The notes beneath the pieces were generated by a model. That model searched no databases. It saw nothing but the letters and a program-made list of their open reading frames with translations, and was not told where the DNA came from. 64,000 nt of DNA from Fusicatenibacter saccharivorans. GTDB taxonomy: Bacteria > Bacillota > Clostridia > Lachnospirales > Lachnospiraceae. This document shows, one piece after another, positions 23,794 through 32,559 of the stretch (its first letter is position 1; each line of letters begins with the position of its first letter). The DNA lies in assembly GCF_027667425.1 (NCBI RefSeq), contig NZ_JAQEGR010000007.1:62001-126000 (forward strand), given 5' to 3'. A program made the translations under genes and the position numbers.

Positions 23794-24103
23794 AAGAAAA
23801 CTCCATTCTTTTGTTGTATCCCAAAGAGAACCTGAAAAAGGGGATGCCGATGATTTGTTTTCAGACACGCTTTAGTATAGAACGCTGTTATTTTTCGGAC
23901 AATCCACAAAATGAGAAAAGTGTCTGATATAACAGAAAAGCGACAAGCTGCAGAAACACCGGGGAGACGCAGAGGTAGCATCCACCTGCGGATCAAGATA
24001 TTGAGAGAAAGAAAAGAAACAACGGATGCCTGAAAAATTGGCAAAATAGAATAAAATCAAAAGAAAAAGAAACGAAAAACAGGATAAAATGCTGAAAAAT
24101 CAA

Positions 24104-24132
24104 TTGACATCTATTCCAAAACTTCGTATCAT
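24104..24132 (+). promoter_or_regulatory. Promoter of the GH3 beta-glucosidase
   Basis: TTGACA (24104-24109), 17 nt, TATCAT (24127-24132). It lies in the 405-nt gap (23794-24198) between divergent genes; nothing else distinct was seen there. Confidence 0.75.
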
Positions 24133-24198
24133 AAAGACAGAATGGGGCGCGTTCGGAAAGCGATCTGCGCACCGGAAAATACAGGAGGTAAGCTTAAA

Positions 24199-26628
24199 AT
24201 GGGTAAATGGCAGAGAAGTCTTTACCAGCCGGTTCTGCCGCTGGGAAAAGACGGAAAAAGGGTAACAGGAAGCGCGGAACATATCGCACTTTCCAGAAAA
24301 GCAGCAGGCGAGGGTATGGTTCTGGTGAAAAACGAGAACGAGACATTGCCGCTCGCAAAAGGCACAAAAGTAGCTTTATTTGGAAAAGGAACGATTGATT
24401 ACGTAAAAGGCGGCGGCGGAAGCGGTGACGTTACCGTTGCGTATATCCGCAACTTCTACGAAGGCATGAAGATCAAAGAGGCCGAGGGGGAGGTTTCTCT
24501 GTTCCATGAACTTCCGGAATTCTATGAGAAAAATGTAAAAGAACAGTATGCTGCAGGTGCTGTACCGGGCATGACAAGAGAGCCGGAAGTACCGGACGAG
24601 CTGGTACAGAAAGCAAAAGCATATACCGATACCGCAATCATCACCATCTGCCGCTTCTCCGGCGAGGGCTGGGACCGCAAATGCCAGATCACCGAGGAAG
24701 GCTATGAGCTGTTTGAGGATGAGAAAAAACAGATCGAGCTGAGCGCCAGCATCTTCGAAAACGGCGACTTCTGCCTGACAAACGGCGAAGCAGCCATGGT
24801 AGAAAAAGTAAAAGCAAACTTTAAAAATGTCATCGTTGTCATGAACGTCGGCGGTATGGTTGATACCAGCTGGTTCAAAGACTGCAAAGAGATTCCGGCG
24901 GTGCTGATGGCATGGCAGGGCGGCATGGAAGGCGGCCTCGCGGCAGCGGACGTTGTAACAGGCGACGTCAACCCATCGGGTAAACTGGTTGATACCTACG
25001 CAGCAACCCTCGAGGATTATCCATCCACCGAGAACTTCCATAAATCCGTTTATTACGTGGATTACAACGAGGATATCTACGTTGGTTACCGTTATTTCGA
25101 GACGATTCCGGGCGCAGCGGAGAAGGTCAATTATCCGTTCGGCTTCGGTCTTTCCTACACCAGCTTTGAGACAGAAGTTCTGGGGGCAGAAGAGAAGGAT
25201 GGAAAGATTGTTGTAAAAGCAGCTGTTACCAACACCGGAAAACGTGCCGGAAAAGAAGTTGTACAGCTCTACTATGGCGCACCGCAGGGCAAGCTTGGCA
25301 AACCGGCCAAAGAGCTCGGCGCTTACCGGAAAACAAGACTGCTGCAGCCAGGCGAGACACAGAGAGTCGTTCTTTCCTTTACAGTGGAAGATATGGCATC
25401 TTTTGATGATCTTGGAAAGGTTGCAAAATCTGCCTATGTTCTTGAGGCAGGAAGCTACGTCTTCTACGTTGGAAACAATGTAAGAGATGCGAAGAAACTG
25501 GACTTCACCTACGATCTGGCAGAGGCAGAAGTGACTGCACAGTACACCAGCCTTGCCGCTCCGCATAAGCTGGAAAAACGTCTCCTTGCGGATGGAACCT
25601 ACGAAGCGCTTCCGACCGATAACGGCCCTGTCGAGGAAGAAGGACTGGAGCGTCAGGATAAGCTGACTCTGGAAGGTTTCCTCCCGGCAGTCAAAGCACA
25701 GGAGAGAAAGAGCTTTGGCGAGCTTATGGAAGCAGCAAAGACGAATCCGAACCTGATGAATGTGGCCGAGGGAAAAGAAACGCTCGACGAGTTTGTAGAT
25801 AAGCTTCCGACAGAAGCACTCATTCATCTGCTCGGCGGTCAGCCGAACACAGGAGTTGCCAACACGTTTGGCATGGGAAATCTGCCTGAGTACGGCATCC
25901 CGAATATCATGACCGCAGACGGACCGGCAGGCCTTCGCATTCAGCCGCAGTGTGGCGTCAACACGACCGCATGGCCGTGCGCAACATTGCTTGCCTGCAC
26001 CTGGGATCCGGAGCTGATCGAAGAGATCGGTAAAGCCGGCGGAGAGGAAGTCAAAGAAAACAACATCGGCATCTGGCTGACCCCGGCTGTCAACATTCAC
26101 AGAAGCCCGCTCTGCGGAAGAAACTTTGAGTATTATTCCGAGGATCCGCTTGTAGCCGGAAAATCCGGTGCGGCAATGGTACGCGGTATGCAGTCCGAGC
26201 ATATCGGGGCAAGTGTGAAACACTTCTGCTGCAACAACAAAGAAACAAACCGAAAAGACAGCGATTCCCGCGTTTCCGAGCGTGCGCTGCGTGAGATTTA
26301 CCTGAAAGCCTTCGAGATCATCGTAAAAGAGGCAGATCCATACACAATCATGTCGTCCTACAACCTGATCAACGGCGTTCAGGCATCTGAGAACAAGGAT
26401 CTTTTGACCGGTATTCTGCGCGGTGAGTGGGACTTTAAGGGAATGGTAACGACCGACTGGTGGACACACGGCGAGCATTACCGCGAGACAAAAGCCGGAA
26501 ATGATATCAAGATGGCAAACGGATACGAGGAGCGCGTACAGGAGGCATTTGAGAAGGGATACATCACCCGCGACGAAATCGCTCTTTGTGCAAAACGAAT
26601 CCTGACCATGATTCTTCGCATGGACTGA
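24199..26628 (+). CDS. GH3 beta-glucosidase with reversed domain order
   Basis: 809 aa from ATG 24199, 8 nt after AGGAGGT; the longer frame from 24142 lacks a ribosome binding site. The usual C-terminal GH3 domain comes first: GMVLVKNENETLPLAKGTK, then GGGGSGDVTVAY. A fibronectin-III-like region (TNTGKRAGKEVVQLYYG) lies in the middle. The (beta/alpha)8 domain lies at the end: GIPNIMTADGPAGLR, KHFCCNNKETNRK and GMVTTDWWTHG, where the aspartate in TDW is the nucleophile. Ruminococcus albus beta-glucosidase shows the same permuted order. It hydrolyses terminal beta-glucosides in the cytoplasm (no signal peptide). Confidence 0.9.
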   Translation: MGKWQRSLYQPVLPLGKDGKRVTGSAEHIALSRKAAGEGMVLVKNENETLPLAKGTKVALFGKGTIDYVKGGGGSGDVTVAYIRNFYEGMKIKEAEGEVSLFHELPEFYEKNVKEQYAAGAVPGMTREPEVPDELVQKAKAYTDTAIITICRFSGEGWDRKCQITEEGYELFEDEKKQIELSASIFENGDFCLTNGEAAMVEKVKANFKNVIVVMNVGGMVDTSWFKDCKEIPAVLMAWQGGMEGGLAAADVVTGDVNPSGKLVDTYAATLEDYPSTENFHKSVYYVDYNEDIYVGYRYFETIPGAAEKVNYPFGFGLSYTSFETEVLGAEEKDGKIVVKAAVTNTGKRAGKEVVQLYYGAPQGKLGKPAKELGAYRKTRLLQPGETQRVVLSFTVEDMASFDDLGKVAKSAYVLEAGSYVFYVGNNVRDAKKLDFTYDLAEAEVTAQYTSLAAPHKLEKRLLADGTYEALPTDNGPVEEEGLERQDKLTLEGFLPAVKAQERKSFGELMEAAKTNPNLMNVAEGKETLDEFVDKLPTEALIHLLGGQPNTGVANTFGMGNLPEYGIPNIMTADGPAGLRIQPQCGVNTTAWPCATLLACTWDPELIEEIGKAGGEEVKENNIGIWLTPAVNIHRSPLCGRNFEYYSEDPLVAGKSGAAMVRGMQSEHIGASVKHFCCNNKETNRKDSDSRVSERALREIYLKAFEIIVKEADPYTIMSSYNLINGVQASENKDLLTGILRGEWDFKGMVTTDWWTHGEHYRETKAGNDIKMANGYEERVQEAFEKGYITRDEIALCAKRILTMILRMD

Positions 26629-26672
26629 TGTGGATGCATGTGAATAAATAAAGAAAAGTGTAGATAACGCAT

Positions 26673-26720
26673 AAAAAAATCGTATGCTGTTGTGGAAAAA
26701 GCAACAGCATACGATTTTTT
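26673..26720. terminator. Bidirectional terminator between GH3 (+) and MATE (-)
   Basis: AAAAAATCGTATGCTGTTG is perfectly repeated in inverted form on the right (CAACAGCATACGATTTTTT) with a 9-nt loop; T-runs lie on both strands. Confidence 0.92.
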
Positions 26721-26834
26721 ACTTTCCGGACAGGATTCTTTCCTGTTTACACGGCAATGATCTGTAGCAAGACTCTGGCGACCGCAGCTCACGAAAAGTC
26801 TTTTGCAGAAACGCTCCGGGAAAGAAACCTGTTT

Positions 26835-28208
26835 TCAGGCAGTAGCCTTCTGTAGCTCTGCCATGATCTTAAATTCCCGCACGACCATAACGATGCTGAC
26901 TGATGCGGCTGCAAGGTCTGCAATCGGTGCAGTGTACATCACGCCGTCAATGCCGAAGAGATACGGAAAAATCAGCAGCAGCGGAAGCAGGAAAATAATC
27001 TGTCTCGTCAGCGAAAGAAAAATACCCTTCTTCGGTGCTCCGATTGAGGTAAAGAAGTTTGAGCTGACCGGCTGGATACCGTTCAGGAATGTGAAAAACA
27101 GGAAAATACGGAAGTACCGCTCTGCAAAATGCAGGTACTCTTCTGAACCGGAACCAAAAATGCCGATAATCTGGCGCGGAAAGAGCTGGAAGCAGAGGAA
27201 GGCGACGATGGAAATGGCAGTCGCCGCAAAAACTGCTTTTTTATAAGCGTCCTTCACGCGGTCATATTTCTGTGCACCGAAGTTGAAGCTGACAATCGGC
27301 TGAAGTCCCTGGGAAATGCCGATGACAAAGGAGAAGAACAGCATATTCACCTTTGAAATAATACCGGCGCATGCAAGCGGAATGTCGCTTCCATAGACGG
27401 AATTGGAGCCGTAGTAGGTCAGTGTGTTGTTCATAACGATCTGAACAACCATCATTGCCACCTGATTGAATGCCGGAGTTGCACCAAGCGCAGCGATCCG
27501 TGCCCAGCAGGCTATTTTTGGCTTCAGATCGGAAAGAGAAAGCGGCAGCGTTTTAAAACCGCGCAGATAGAAGACAACGAGCGCGAATGATAAAATCTGT
27601 CCGGTGATCGTGGCGAGCGCTGCACCTGCCATGCCCATGTGGAAAACGAAGATGAACAGCGGGTCGAGAATCGTGTTGACGATCGCGCCGACCAGGTTGC
27701 ACAGCATGGAAAATTTCGGGCTGCCATCCGCGCGGATCAGGTTGGAGCCGCCGATTGTGACGATCAGAAACGGGAAGCCGATGGAGGTAATTCTGGTGTA
27801 AGTACAGGCGTAATCAATGACATCCGGCGTCGCACCAAAGAGAAGCATCATCGGACGCAGAAAAAGCTGAACGGCAACGCAGAGGATCACACCGAGGATT
27901 GCCAGCATGGAGATGGCATTTCCAACATAGGATTTCGCGTGCTCCGGATCCTTTCTGCCCATGCAGAGATTGAAGTTTGCAGCACCGCCGATGCCGCAGA
28001 GCAGACCGATGGATGTGCAGACCATGCTGAGTGGGAACGCTACGTTGGTCGCTGCGTTTCCGAGCACGCCGATGCTGTGACCGATAAAGAGCTGGTCTAC
28101 CATGTTATAGAGGGCGCTGACGAGCATCGCGATGACGCTCGGAATCGCAAAACGCCGCAAAAGAGAGCTGACCGGTTCCGAGCCGAGAGGATTTTCGGAA
28201 GGTTTCAT
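26835..28208 (-). CDS. MATE-family multidrug/cation exporter
   Basis: 457 aa with ~12 hydrophobic helices; GGAGATACCCTCT precedes the ATG. Starts MKPSENPLGSEPVSSLLRRF and has YNMVDQLFIGHSIG, typical MATE TM1/TM2 (NxVDxhFhG), with a second related half (FSFVIGISQGLQPIVSFNFG). MATE proteins export cationic compounds in exchange for Na+ or H+. It is single, with the GH3 gene converging from the left and bioY diverging on the right. Substrate unknown. Confidence 0.88.
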   Translation of the reverse strand: MKPSENPLGSEPVSSLLRRFAIPSVIAMLVSALYNMVDQLFIGHSIGVLGNAATNVAFPLSMVCTSIGLLCGIGGAANFNLCMGRKDPEHAKSYVGNAISMLAILGVILCVAVQLFLRPMMLLFGATPDVIDYACTYTRITSIGFPFLIVTIGGSNLIRADGSPKFSMLCNLVGAIVNTILDPLFIFVFHMGMAGAALATITGQILSFALVVFYLRGFKTLPLSLSDLKPKIACWARIAALGATPAFNQVAMMVVQIVMNNTLTYYGSNSVYGSDIPLACAGIISKVNMLFFSFVIGISQGLQPIVSFNFGAQKYDRVKDAYKKAVFAATAISIVAFLCFQLFPRQIIGIFGSGSEEYLHFAERYFRIFLFFTFLNGIQPVSSNFFTSIGAPKKGIFLSLTRQIIFLLPLLLIFPYLFGIDGVMYTAPIADLAAASVSIVMVVREFKIMAELQKATA

Positions 28209-28389
28209 AGAGGGTATCTCCTTTCAAATGGAATAAAAATTCATCGTTTGTATCGGGTGAACATTCCCGGAAAAACTCCGAGACTATATAGTATACCATA
28301 GAAAGAAAACAGAAAACAAGAGGGTGACCGCTATTTTCAGGAAGTGTAACAGAATCGTAGCAGAACTCTCTGCATTTTTAAAAAAGGGA

Positions 28390-28436
28390 TTGACAAAAAT
28401 GAAATATTAACCTATATTGAAACAAGGTTAACAATT
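28390..28436 (+). promoter_or_regulatory. bioY promoter with overlapping BirA-like operator
   Basis: TTGACA (28390-28395), 17 nt, TATATT (28413-28418). The -10 lies between TTAACC (28407-28412) and GGTTAA (28426-28431, extended GGTTAACAAT), the inverted repeat recognised by BirA in Firmicutes. The 13-nt spacer is shorter than the usual 14-16. Confidence 0.75.
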
Positions 28437-28486
28437 CGAAAGCAGAAAGAATTGGATACAAGAACCTGCGAGGAGGACTTACATTC

Positions 28487-29047
28487 ATGAAAAAATCAAA
28501 ACTTACCACAAAACAGATTGTACTGACCGGCATGATGACGGCAGTGCTTGCGGTACTGTCCATTGTGACGATTCCGCTTCCGACCGGCGTTCCGGTGACG
28601 CTGCAGACCTTTGCAATGGCATTTTGCGGCTACGTGCTTGGCTGGAAATTGGGAGGTGCATCGTCCGCTCTTTATCTGATCCTCGGCGCGATCGGCGTTC
28701 CGGTTTATGCCGGCATGAGCGGTGGATTCGGCGCTCTTCTCGGACCGGCCGGCGGCTTTATTTTCGGATTTATTCCGATGGCAATGCTCTGCGGTGCCGG
28801 AATTAAAAAAGGCTTCCCGGGCAAACCATTCGTTCTTGGAATCGCAGGTCTTGCGGTATGTCACGCATTCGGTGTGGTACAGTTTTCCATTGTAACAGGA
28901 AACACGATCCCGGCTTCGTTCCTTGCAGTTTCCGTTCCGTACATCGTAAAAGATGTGATTTCCGTTGTAGTAGCTGAAATTCTCGGTGTAGCCGTTCGAA
29001 AAGCACTGTCAGCAGCTCATGTAATGAACTACGGAACCGCAGCATAA
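28487..29047 (+). CDS. bioY: BioY biotin uptake protein (ECF S component)
   Basis: 186 aa, ~6 hydrophobic helices. VTLQTFAMAFCGYVLGWKLG and LILGAIGVPVYAGMSGGFG, then LLGPAGGFIFGF, are the BioY core (biotin-binding loop between helices). BioY imports biotin together with the shared ECF ATPase/T unit, whose genes are not in this window. The GAGGAGG ribosome site lies 14 nt from the ATG. The BirA-like operator in its promoter indicates repression when biotin is plentiful. A terminator follows, so it is monocistronic. Confidence 0.92.
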   Translation: MKKSKLTTKQIVLTGMMTAVLAVLSIVTIPLPTGVPVTLQTFAMAFCGYVLGWKLGGASSALYLILGAIGVPVYAGMSGGFGALLGPAGGFIFGFIPMAMLCGAGIKKGFPGKPFVLGIAGLAVCHAFGVVQFSIVTGNTIPASFLAVSVPYIVKDVISVVVAEILGVAVRKALSAAHVMNYGTAA

Positions 29048-29086
29048 TCACAGAGCGTTTCTGAAAAACCAAAAGATAAAAACAAG

Positions 29087-29127
29087 AGACAGGCATCCTG
29101 ACAATCTGCCAGGTGTCTGTCTTTTTC
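29087..29127 (+). terminator. Terminator after bioY
   Basis: AGACAGGCATCCTG pairs with CAGGTGTCTGTCT, with one G-T pair, then TTTT. The following ~210 nt before 29340 hold a short GCGGAT...ATCCGC hairpin near 29140 and no gene. Confidence 0.75.
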
Positions 29128-29339
29128 TGTTTTGTCAAGCGGATATTCGCAATCCGCTTCGCTACTTGCCTGATTCGGTTAAAGTATTCCGCAGCAGCAG
29201 CGGTTATTTGAAAAAACGTGCAAAATGCATTTCATACAGTTTCAAAATTTTAATGAATTCCTAAGAAAGAGGCAAGAAGGCGTTAAGGGAGATATGGTAG
29301 GATAGAAAGCAGGAAAGAACAACAAAGGGGTTTGAAACT

Positions 29340-30095
29340 ATGAGAAAAAGAACACGAAAACACCGGGGAACAGCGGGAAAAATGGTTGGAGGTTTTCTGG
29401 CATTTTTCTGCCTGATCCTGCTGACGGCCGGAATGTTCTGGGCAATCCAGGGATATGTTTCCTATCAGAAGGCAGTGAAGGAAAAGCCGCTCGCGCAGGC
29501 GGTAGAGGAAATCAGAAGCGAAGCACAGTGGGTTCCCCTGAAACAGGTGCCGGAGCTGTACAAAAAAGCGGTGCTTGCTGTCGAGGATCACCGGTATTAC
29601 ACACATCACGGGATAGACTGGATCAGCATGGCGCGCGCGGTTGTACATGACATCCGCGTGATGAAACCGGAGCAGGGAGGCAGTACTATCACACAGCAGC
29701 TGGTAAAAAACATGTATTACGATCAGAATAAGACACTTGCCAGAAAAGCGGCAGAGGCGTGGACAGCACTCTATGTGGAACGACAGCTCTCCAAGGAAGA
29801 AATTCTGGAGCTGTACATCAACACTATTTATTTCGGGGATGGCTATTACGGACTCAAAGAAGCATCGCGTGGTTATTTCGGAAAAGAGCCGCAGGATCTG
29901 ACCGACAGCGAAGCCATTCTCCTCGCCGGAATCCCGAATGCACCGTCCGCCTACGCACCGTCGCGCCACGCGGATCTGGCGCTGCAGCGGGAAAAGCAGG
30001 TGCTGGCGGCAATGGTAAAATATGGATACCTGGAACAAAGTGAGACGGACAGCCTGCTGTGGGATGCGGCAGCCGATCCGGTTCTGGCACGATAG
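29340..30095 (+). CDS. Monofunctional peptidoglycan transglycosylase (GT51)
   Basis: 251 aa. A basic N-terminus and one membrane helix (GFLAFFCLILLTAGMFWAIQ) precede a GT51 domain: AVEDHRYYTHHGIDW with the catalytic glutamate (E in EDHR), GGSTITQQLVKNMYY, KEEILELYINTIYFGDGYYG and LLAGIPNAPSAYAP. It lacks a transpeptidase domain, so it polymerises lipid II glycan strands without cross-linking, at the outer face of the membrane. AAAGGGG is 12 nt before the ATG. The tiny membrane protein at 30118 follows in the same unit. Confidence 0.9.
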   Translation: MRKRTRKHRGTAGKMVGGFLAFFCLILLTAGMFWAIQGYVSYQKAVKEKPLAQAVEEIRSEAQWVPLKQVPELYKKAVLAVEDHRYYTHHGIDWISMARAVVHDIRVMKPEQGGSTITQQLVKNMYYDQNKTLARKAAEAWTALYVERQLSKEEILELYINTIYFGDGYYGLKEASRGYFGKEPQDLTDSEAILLAGIPNAPSAYAPSRHADLALQREKQVLAAMVKYGYLEQSETDSLLWDAAADPVLAR

Positions 30096-30117
30096 AAAGA
30101 AAAGTGAGGAAAAAAGA

Positions 30118-30255
30118 ATGGGAAAACTGATCAGACTGGGGGCAACAGCGCTGTCCATGATTGGAATTTTGGTGATGATTCTCTGTGTGCAGGCGGCGAT
30201 TTTATTTGTGAGGCTGTGCATCCGAAGAAAGCAGAAAAAAATTGAGCTGAAATAA
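30118..30255 (+). CDS. Single-pass 45-aa membrane protein
   Basis: GTGAGGA precedes ATG 30118. One hydrophobic helix (SMIGILVMILCVQAAILFV) is followed by a basic tail (RRKQKKIELK), predicting the C-terminus inside. It lies 22 nt after the transglycosylase stop and before a strong terminator, so it is co-transcribed with it and may be a small partner. No family recognised. Confidence 0.6.
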   Translation: MGKLIRLGATALSMIGILVMILCVQAAILFVRLCIRRKQKKIELK

Positions 30256-30268
30256 GAGAAAGAAAAAT

Positions 30269-30318
30269 GTGAGCAGAATTGCCGGAAGAAAAACGGTGAT
30301 TCTGCTCGCGTTTTTTTT
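30269..30318 (+). terminator. Terminator after the transglycosylase unit
   Basis: GTGAGCAGAATTGCCG pairs with CGGTGATTCTGCTCGC, followed by GTTTTTTTT. Confidence 0.88.
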
Positions 30319-30412
30319 CTGTGAGCAATCCGATTGCGTTTCCGCCGGGAAAAAGGTATAATGAAAAACAGGCAAAAAAATGGTAAAACAGACAGCTTTT
30401 GAGGAAAAATAA

Positions 30413-30985
30413 ATGGAACAGAAAGACAGCGCAGAACGGATTTTAAAACAGATTCCCTATGAGATCGTGTATTCCGCCCGCAAAACGCTCGCCGTCCAGG
30501 TCAAAGCGGATGGAAGCGTGGTGGTGCGCGCACCGAAACGGATGGCAAAATACAAAATCGAAGCATTCTTAAAAGAAAAACAGGATTGGATTCACACACA
30601 CCGGGAAAAAGCGTTGGCGGCCGCAGAGCAGAAAGCAGCGAACCGTCTGACGGAAGCAGAGCGAAAAGCGGTGGTTAAACGTGCGGCGCAGATGCTGGCG
30701 GAAAAGACGGCACATTTTGCAAAAGAGATGGGCGTAACGTATGGCAGAATCACAATTCGTGAGCAGAAAACCCGCTGGGGCAGCTGCAGCAGCGCCGGAA
30801 ACCTGAACTACAACTGGAAACTGGTGCTGATGCCGGAGCGCGTGATGGATTACGTCGTTATCCACGAGCTGGCGCACCGGAAAGAGATGAACCATTCCGC
30901 ACGGTTTTACGCGGTGGTGGCACAGCAGATGCCCGATTACAAAGTGTGGCAGAGCTGGCTGAAGGAGCATGGAAGAGAGTACTGA
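30413..30985 (+). CDS. YgjP/SprT-like metal-dependent hydrolase
   Basis: 190 aa. TRWGSCSSAGNLNYNWKLVL and VIHELAHRKEMNHS (HExxH zinc site) with the third ligand His in NHSARFY define the YgjP-like metallohydrolase (DUF45). It also has the family's N-terminal AVQVKADGSVVVRAPKRM. Members are often called predicted metal-dependent hydrolases; a role in protein or nucleic-acid quality control has been proposed but is not settled. Cytosolic, no signal peptide. The 31004 gene follows within 18 nt. Confidence 0.85.
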   Translation: MEQKDSAERILKQIPYEIVYSARKTLAVQVKADGSVVVRAPKRMAKYKIEAFLKEKQDWIHTHREKALAAAEQKAANRLTEAERKAVVKRAAQMLAEKTAHFAKEMGVTYGRITIREQKTRWGSCSSAGNLNYNWKLVLMPERVMDYVVIHELAHRKEMNHSARFYAVVAQQMPDYKVWQSWLKEHGREY

Positions 30986-31003
30986 AAAAGAGAGGCAAAA
31001 CAA

Positions 31004-31963
31004 ATGATACTGACCGAAGAAAAAACATATATCATCAATGTGACGGAAGTCGATACCGACGCGGAGCTCGGTTTAAATAAGAAAGATATTATGATCGAAT
31101 ACACGAATCTGGAGCTGCTGCACGCGGTTCTTGCAAGCACGATGCCGTACGGCCGTCTGTCGGCGCGCTACCGCGGAAAACGGAAGGCGGAGCTGCAGTC
31201 ACGGATTGCGATGGTGGAGAGTGTGCTCGAAACACGCGGCGACCAGCTGGCAAAAGCGGAGCAGATTATGTATCTCGACACGGCGGAGCGCAGTGCAATC
31301 TGTCATTATCTCGGCATCATCTACACGCGGCTGATTGCGCAGAAGCTGTACGGAATTGACTGTATGGTACCGCTGAACCTGATCGAGCAGCCGGGGGAGA
31401 AAAAATTTGTAAAATACAACGGTGCATACCGCCAGGATCTGATCGGATACGGAAAGCAGAACGCATGGAGCGTCTGGGAGCCGGTCGGCAGGAGCGAGAA
31501 CAGCCAGGCGGCCTTTGGAAATGGATGCCGGGCGGCGTCGGAGATCGAGAAGATCAATGAAAATCCGTTGGCGAAGAGCGCGGCGTGCATGACGTATTAC
31601 GAGAGAGGCTATCTGAATGCCGTTGTAAAAGAGCCGGAGCGGACCGGGGACGGGACACTTTGGTTTCCAGAGGAGAATTATTTCAAAGCATATTATCAGC
31701 CGCTTTTCGAGCTGTTTGCGGACGAACAGCCGGGTGAGCTGTACGGAAGCAGCGGCGGCTTTGAACTGGAGCTGACTCTGCCGTGGACAGAGGAAGGAAA
31801 ACGCGGCTTCCGCCATCTGCAGATCGGAACGGATCAGGTGACGATTGCATTGATGCGGGAAGGGAAGTACGATCAGATCTTAAAGCGGATGGAAAACGTT
31901 TTGGATGTATCAAAAGAGTGCAGATTCTGCGGGGAAGATGGCATCTGGGTAGGCGCAGAGTAA
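31004..31963 (+). CDS. Hypothetical protein (319 aa)
   Basis: GAGAGGCAAAACAA precedes the ATG. Soluble and mixed alpha/beta, with no catalytic motif I recognise. It has a potential metal pair at the C-terminus (CRFCGEDGIW) and three tyrosine-rich segments. The 18-nt gap from the YgjP-like gene and the short gap to the SseB-like gene suggest a small operon of 30413, 31004 and 32047. Function unknown. Confidence 0.65.
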   Translation: MILTEEKTYIINVTEVDTDAELGLNKKDIMIEYTNLELLHAVLASTMPYGRLSARYRGKRKAELQSRIAMVESVLETRGDQLAKAEQIMYLDTAERSAICHYLGIIYTRLIAQKLYGIDCMVPLNLIEQPGEKKFVKYNGAYRQDLIGYGKQNAWSVWEPVGRSENSQAAFGNGCRAASEIEKINENPLAKSAACMTYYERGYLNAVVKEPERTGDGTLWFPEENYFKAYYQPLFELFADEQPGELYGSSGGFELELTLPWTEEGKRGFRHLQIGTDQVTIALMREGKYDQILKRMENVLDVSKECRFCGEDGIWVGAE

Positions 31964-32046
31964 AGGTCATCGGAAGTGCCGAAGCTGCCGGGGATGATGG
32001 TACACAGATTCTGTGTGGGAAAAGCGAAAAAGAAAGGACAAGAGCA

Positions 32047-32487
32047 ATGGCAAAAGAAATGGAAACTCTAAAGGACGAAGGGCTGCAGGGGAATGAAACG
32101 ATAGAGGAAGCAATTCTGGGACTGCAAAAGGAGCCGACGCCGGAACTGCTGGCACATGTGCTGACGGTAATCCGCCGCAGAATGAAAGAGGGCGGACAGG
32201 CGATTCTTTCCGTGGAACCGCCATCCGGCGACGATCAGATCCGGATCGGAACGGTAAAGAGCGCAGACGGAAAAGTCTGGTGGGCCGCGTTTACGAGCTT
32301 TGATGAGGAATTAAAGGGGAGCAGCAGCGTGAAATCTACGTTTCTCGTGAGTCTGGAACAGCTGATCCACATGGCATCCGAAACAAAGGAGATCAGCGGT
32401 GTGATTTTCAATCCGTGGAACCGCACGATCATGCTGGATCATACGCTGCTTTCGATTATCATCGGGGAAGAGAATGCGGGGCACTGA
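32047..32487 (+). CDS. SseB-family protein (146 aa)
   Basis: Start at ATG 32047 after AAAGGACAAGAGC; the longer frame overlaps the previous gene without a ribosome site. WWAAFTSFDEELKG, then STFLVSLEQLIHMA, and GVIFNPWNRTIMLDHTLL fit the SseB N-terminal domain (PF07179 type), a small fold found widely in Clostridia and actinobacteria with regulatory or enhanced-serine-sensitivity roles. Here the biochemical role is unknown. It ends the 30413-32487 cluster. Confidence 0.72.
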   Translation: MAKEMETLKDEGLQGNETIEEAILGLQKEPTPELLAHVLTVIRRRMKEGGQAILSVEPPSGDDQIRIGTVKSADGKVWWAAFTSFDEELKGSSSVKSTFLVSLEQLIHMASETKEISGVIFNPWNRTIMLDHTLLSIIIGEENAGH

Positions 32488-32559
32488 ATTGCCGAAAGGA
32501 AAAAAGCAAGCACAGAAAGACTCCGAGGGTACATTATTATTTTAAGGAGGTTTTACATC

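Noticed and set aside
24376..26478. A 700-codon ORF on the minus strand across the GH3 gene
   Set aside because: It is a shadow of the plus-strand codon pattern; the GH3 frame has family motifs throughout and a strong ribosome site, and the antisense frame has none.
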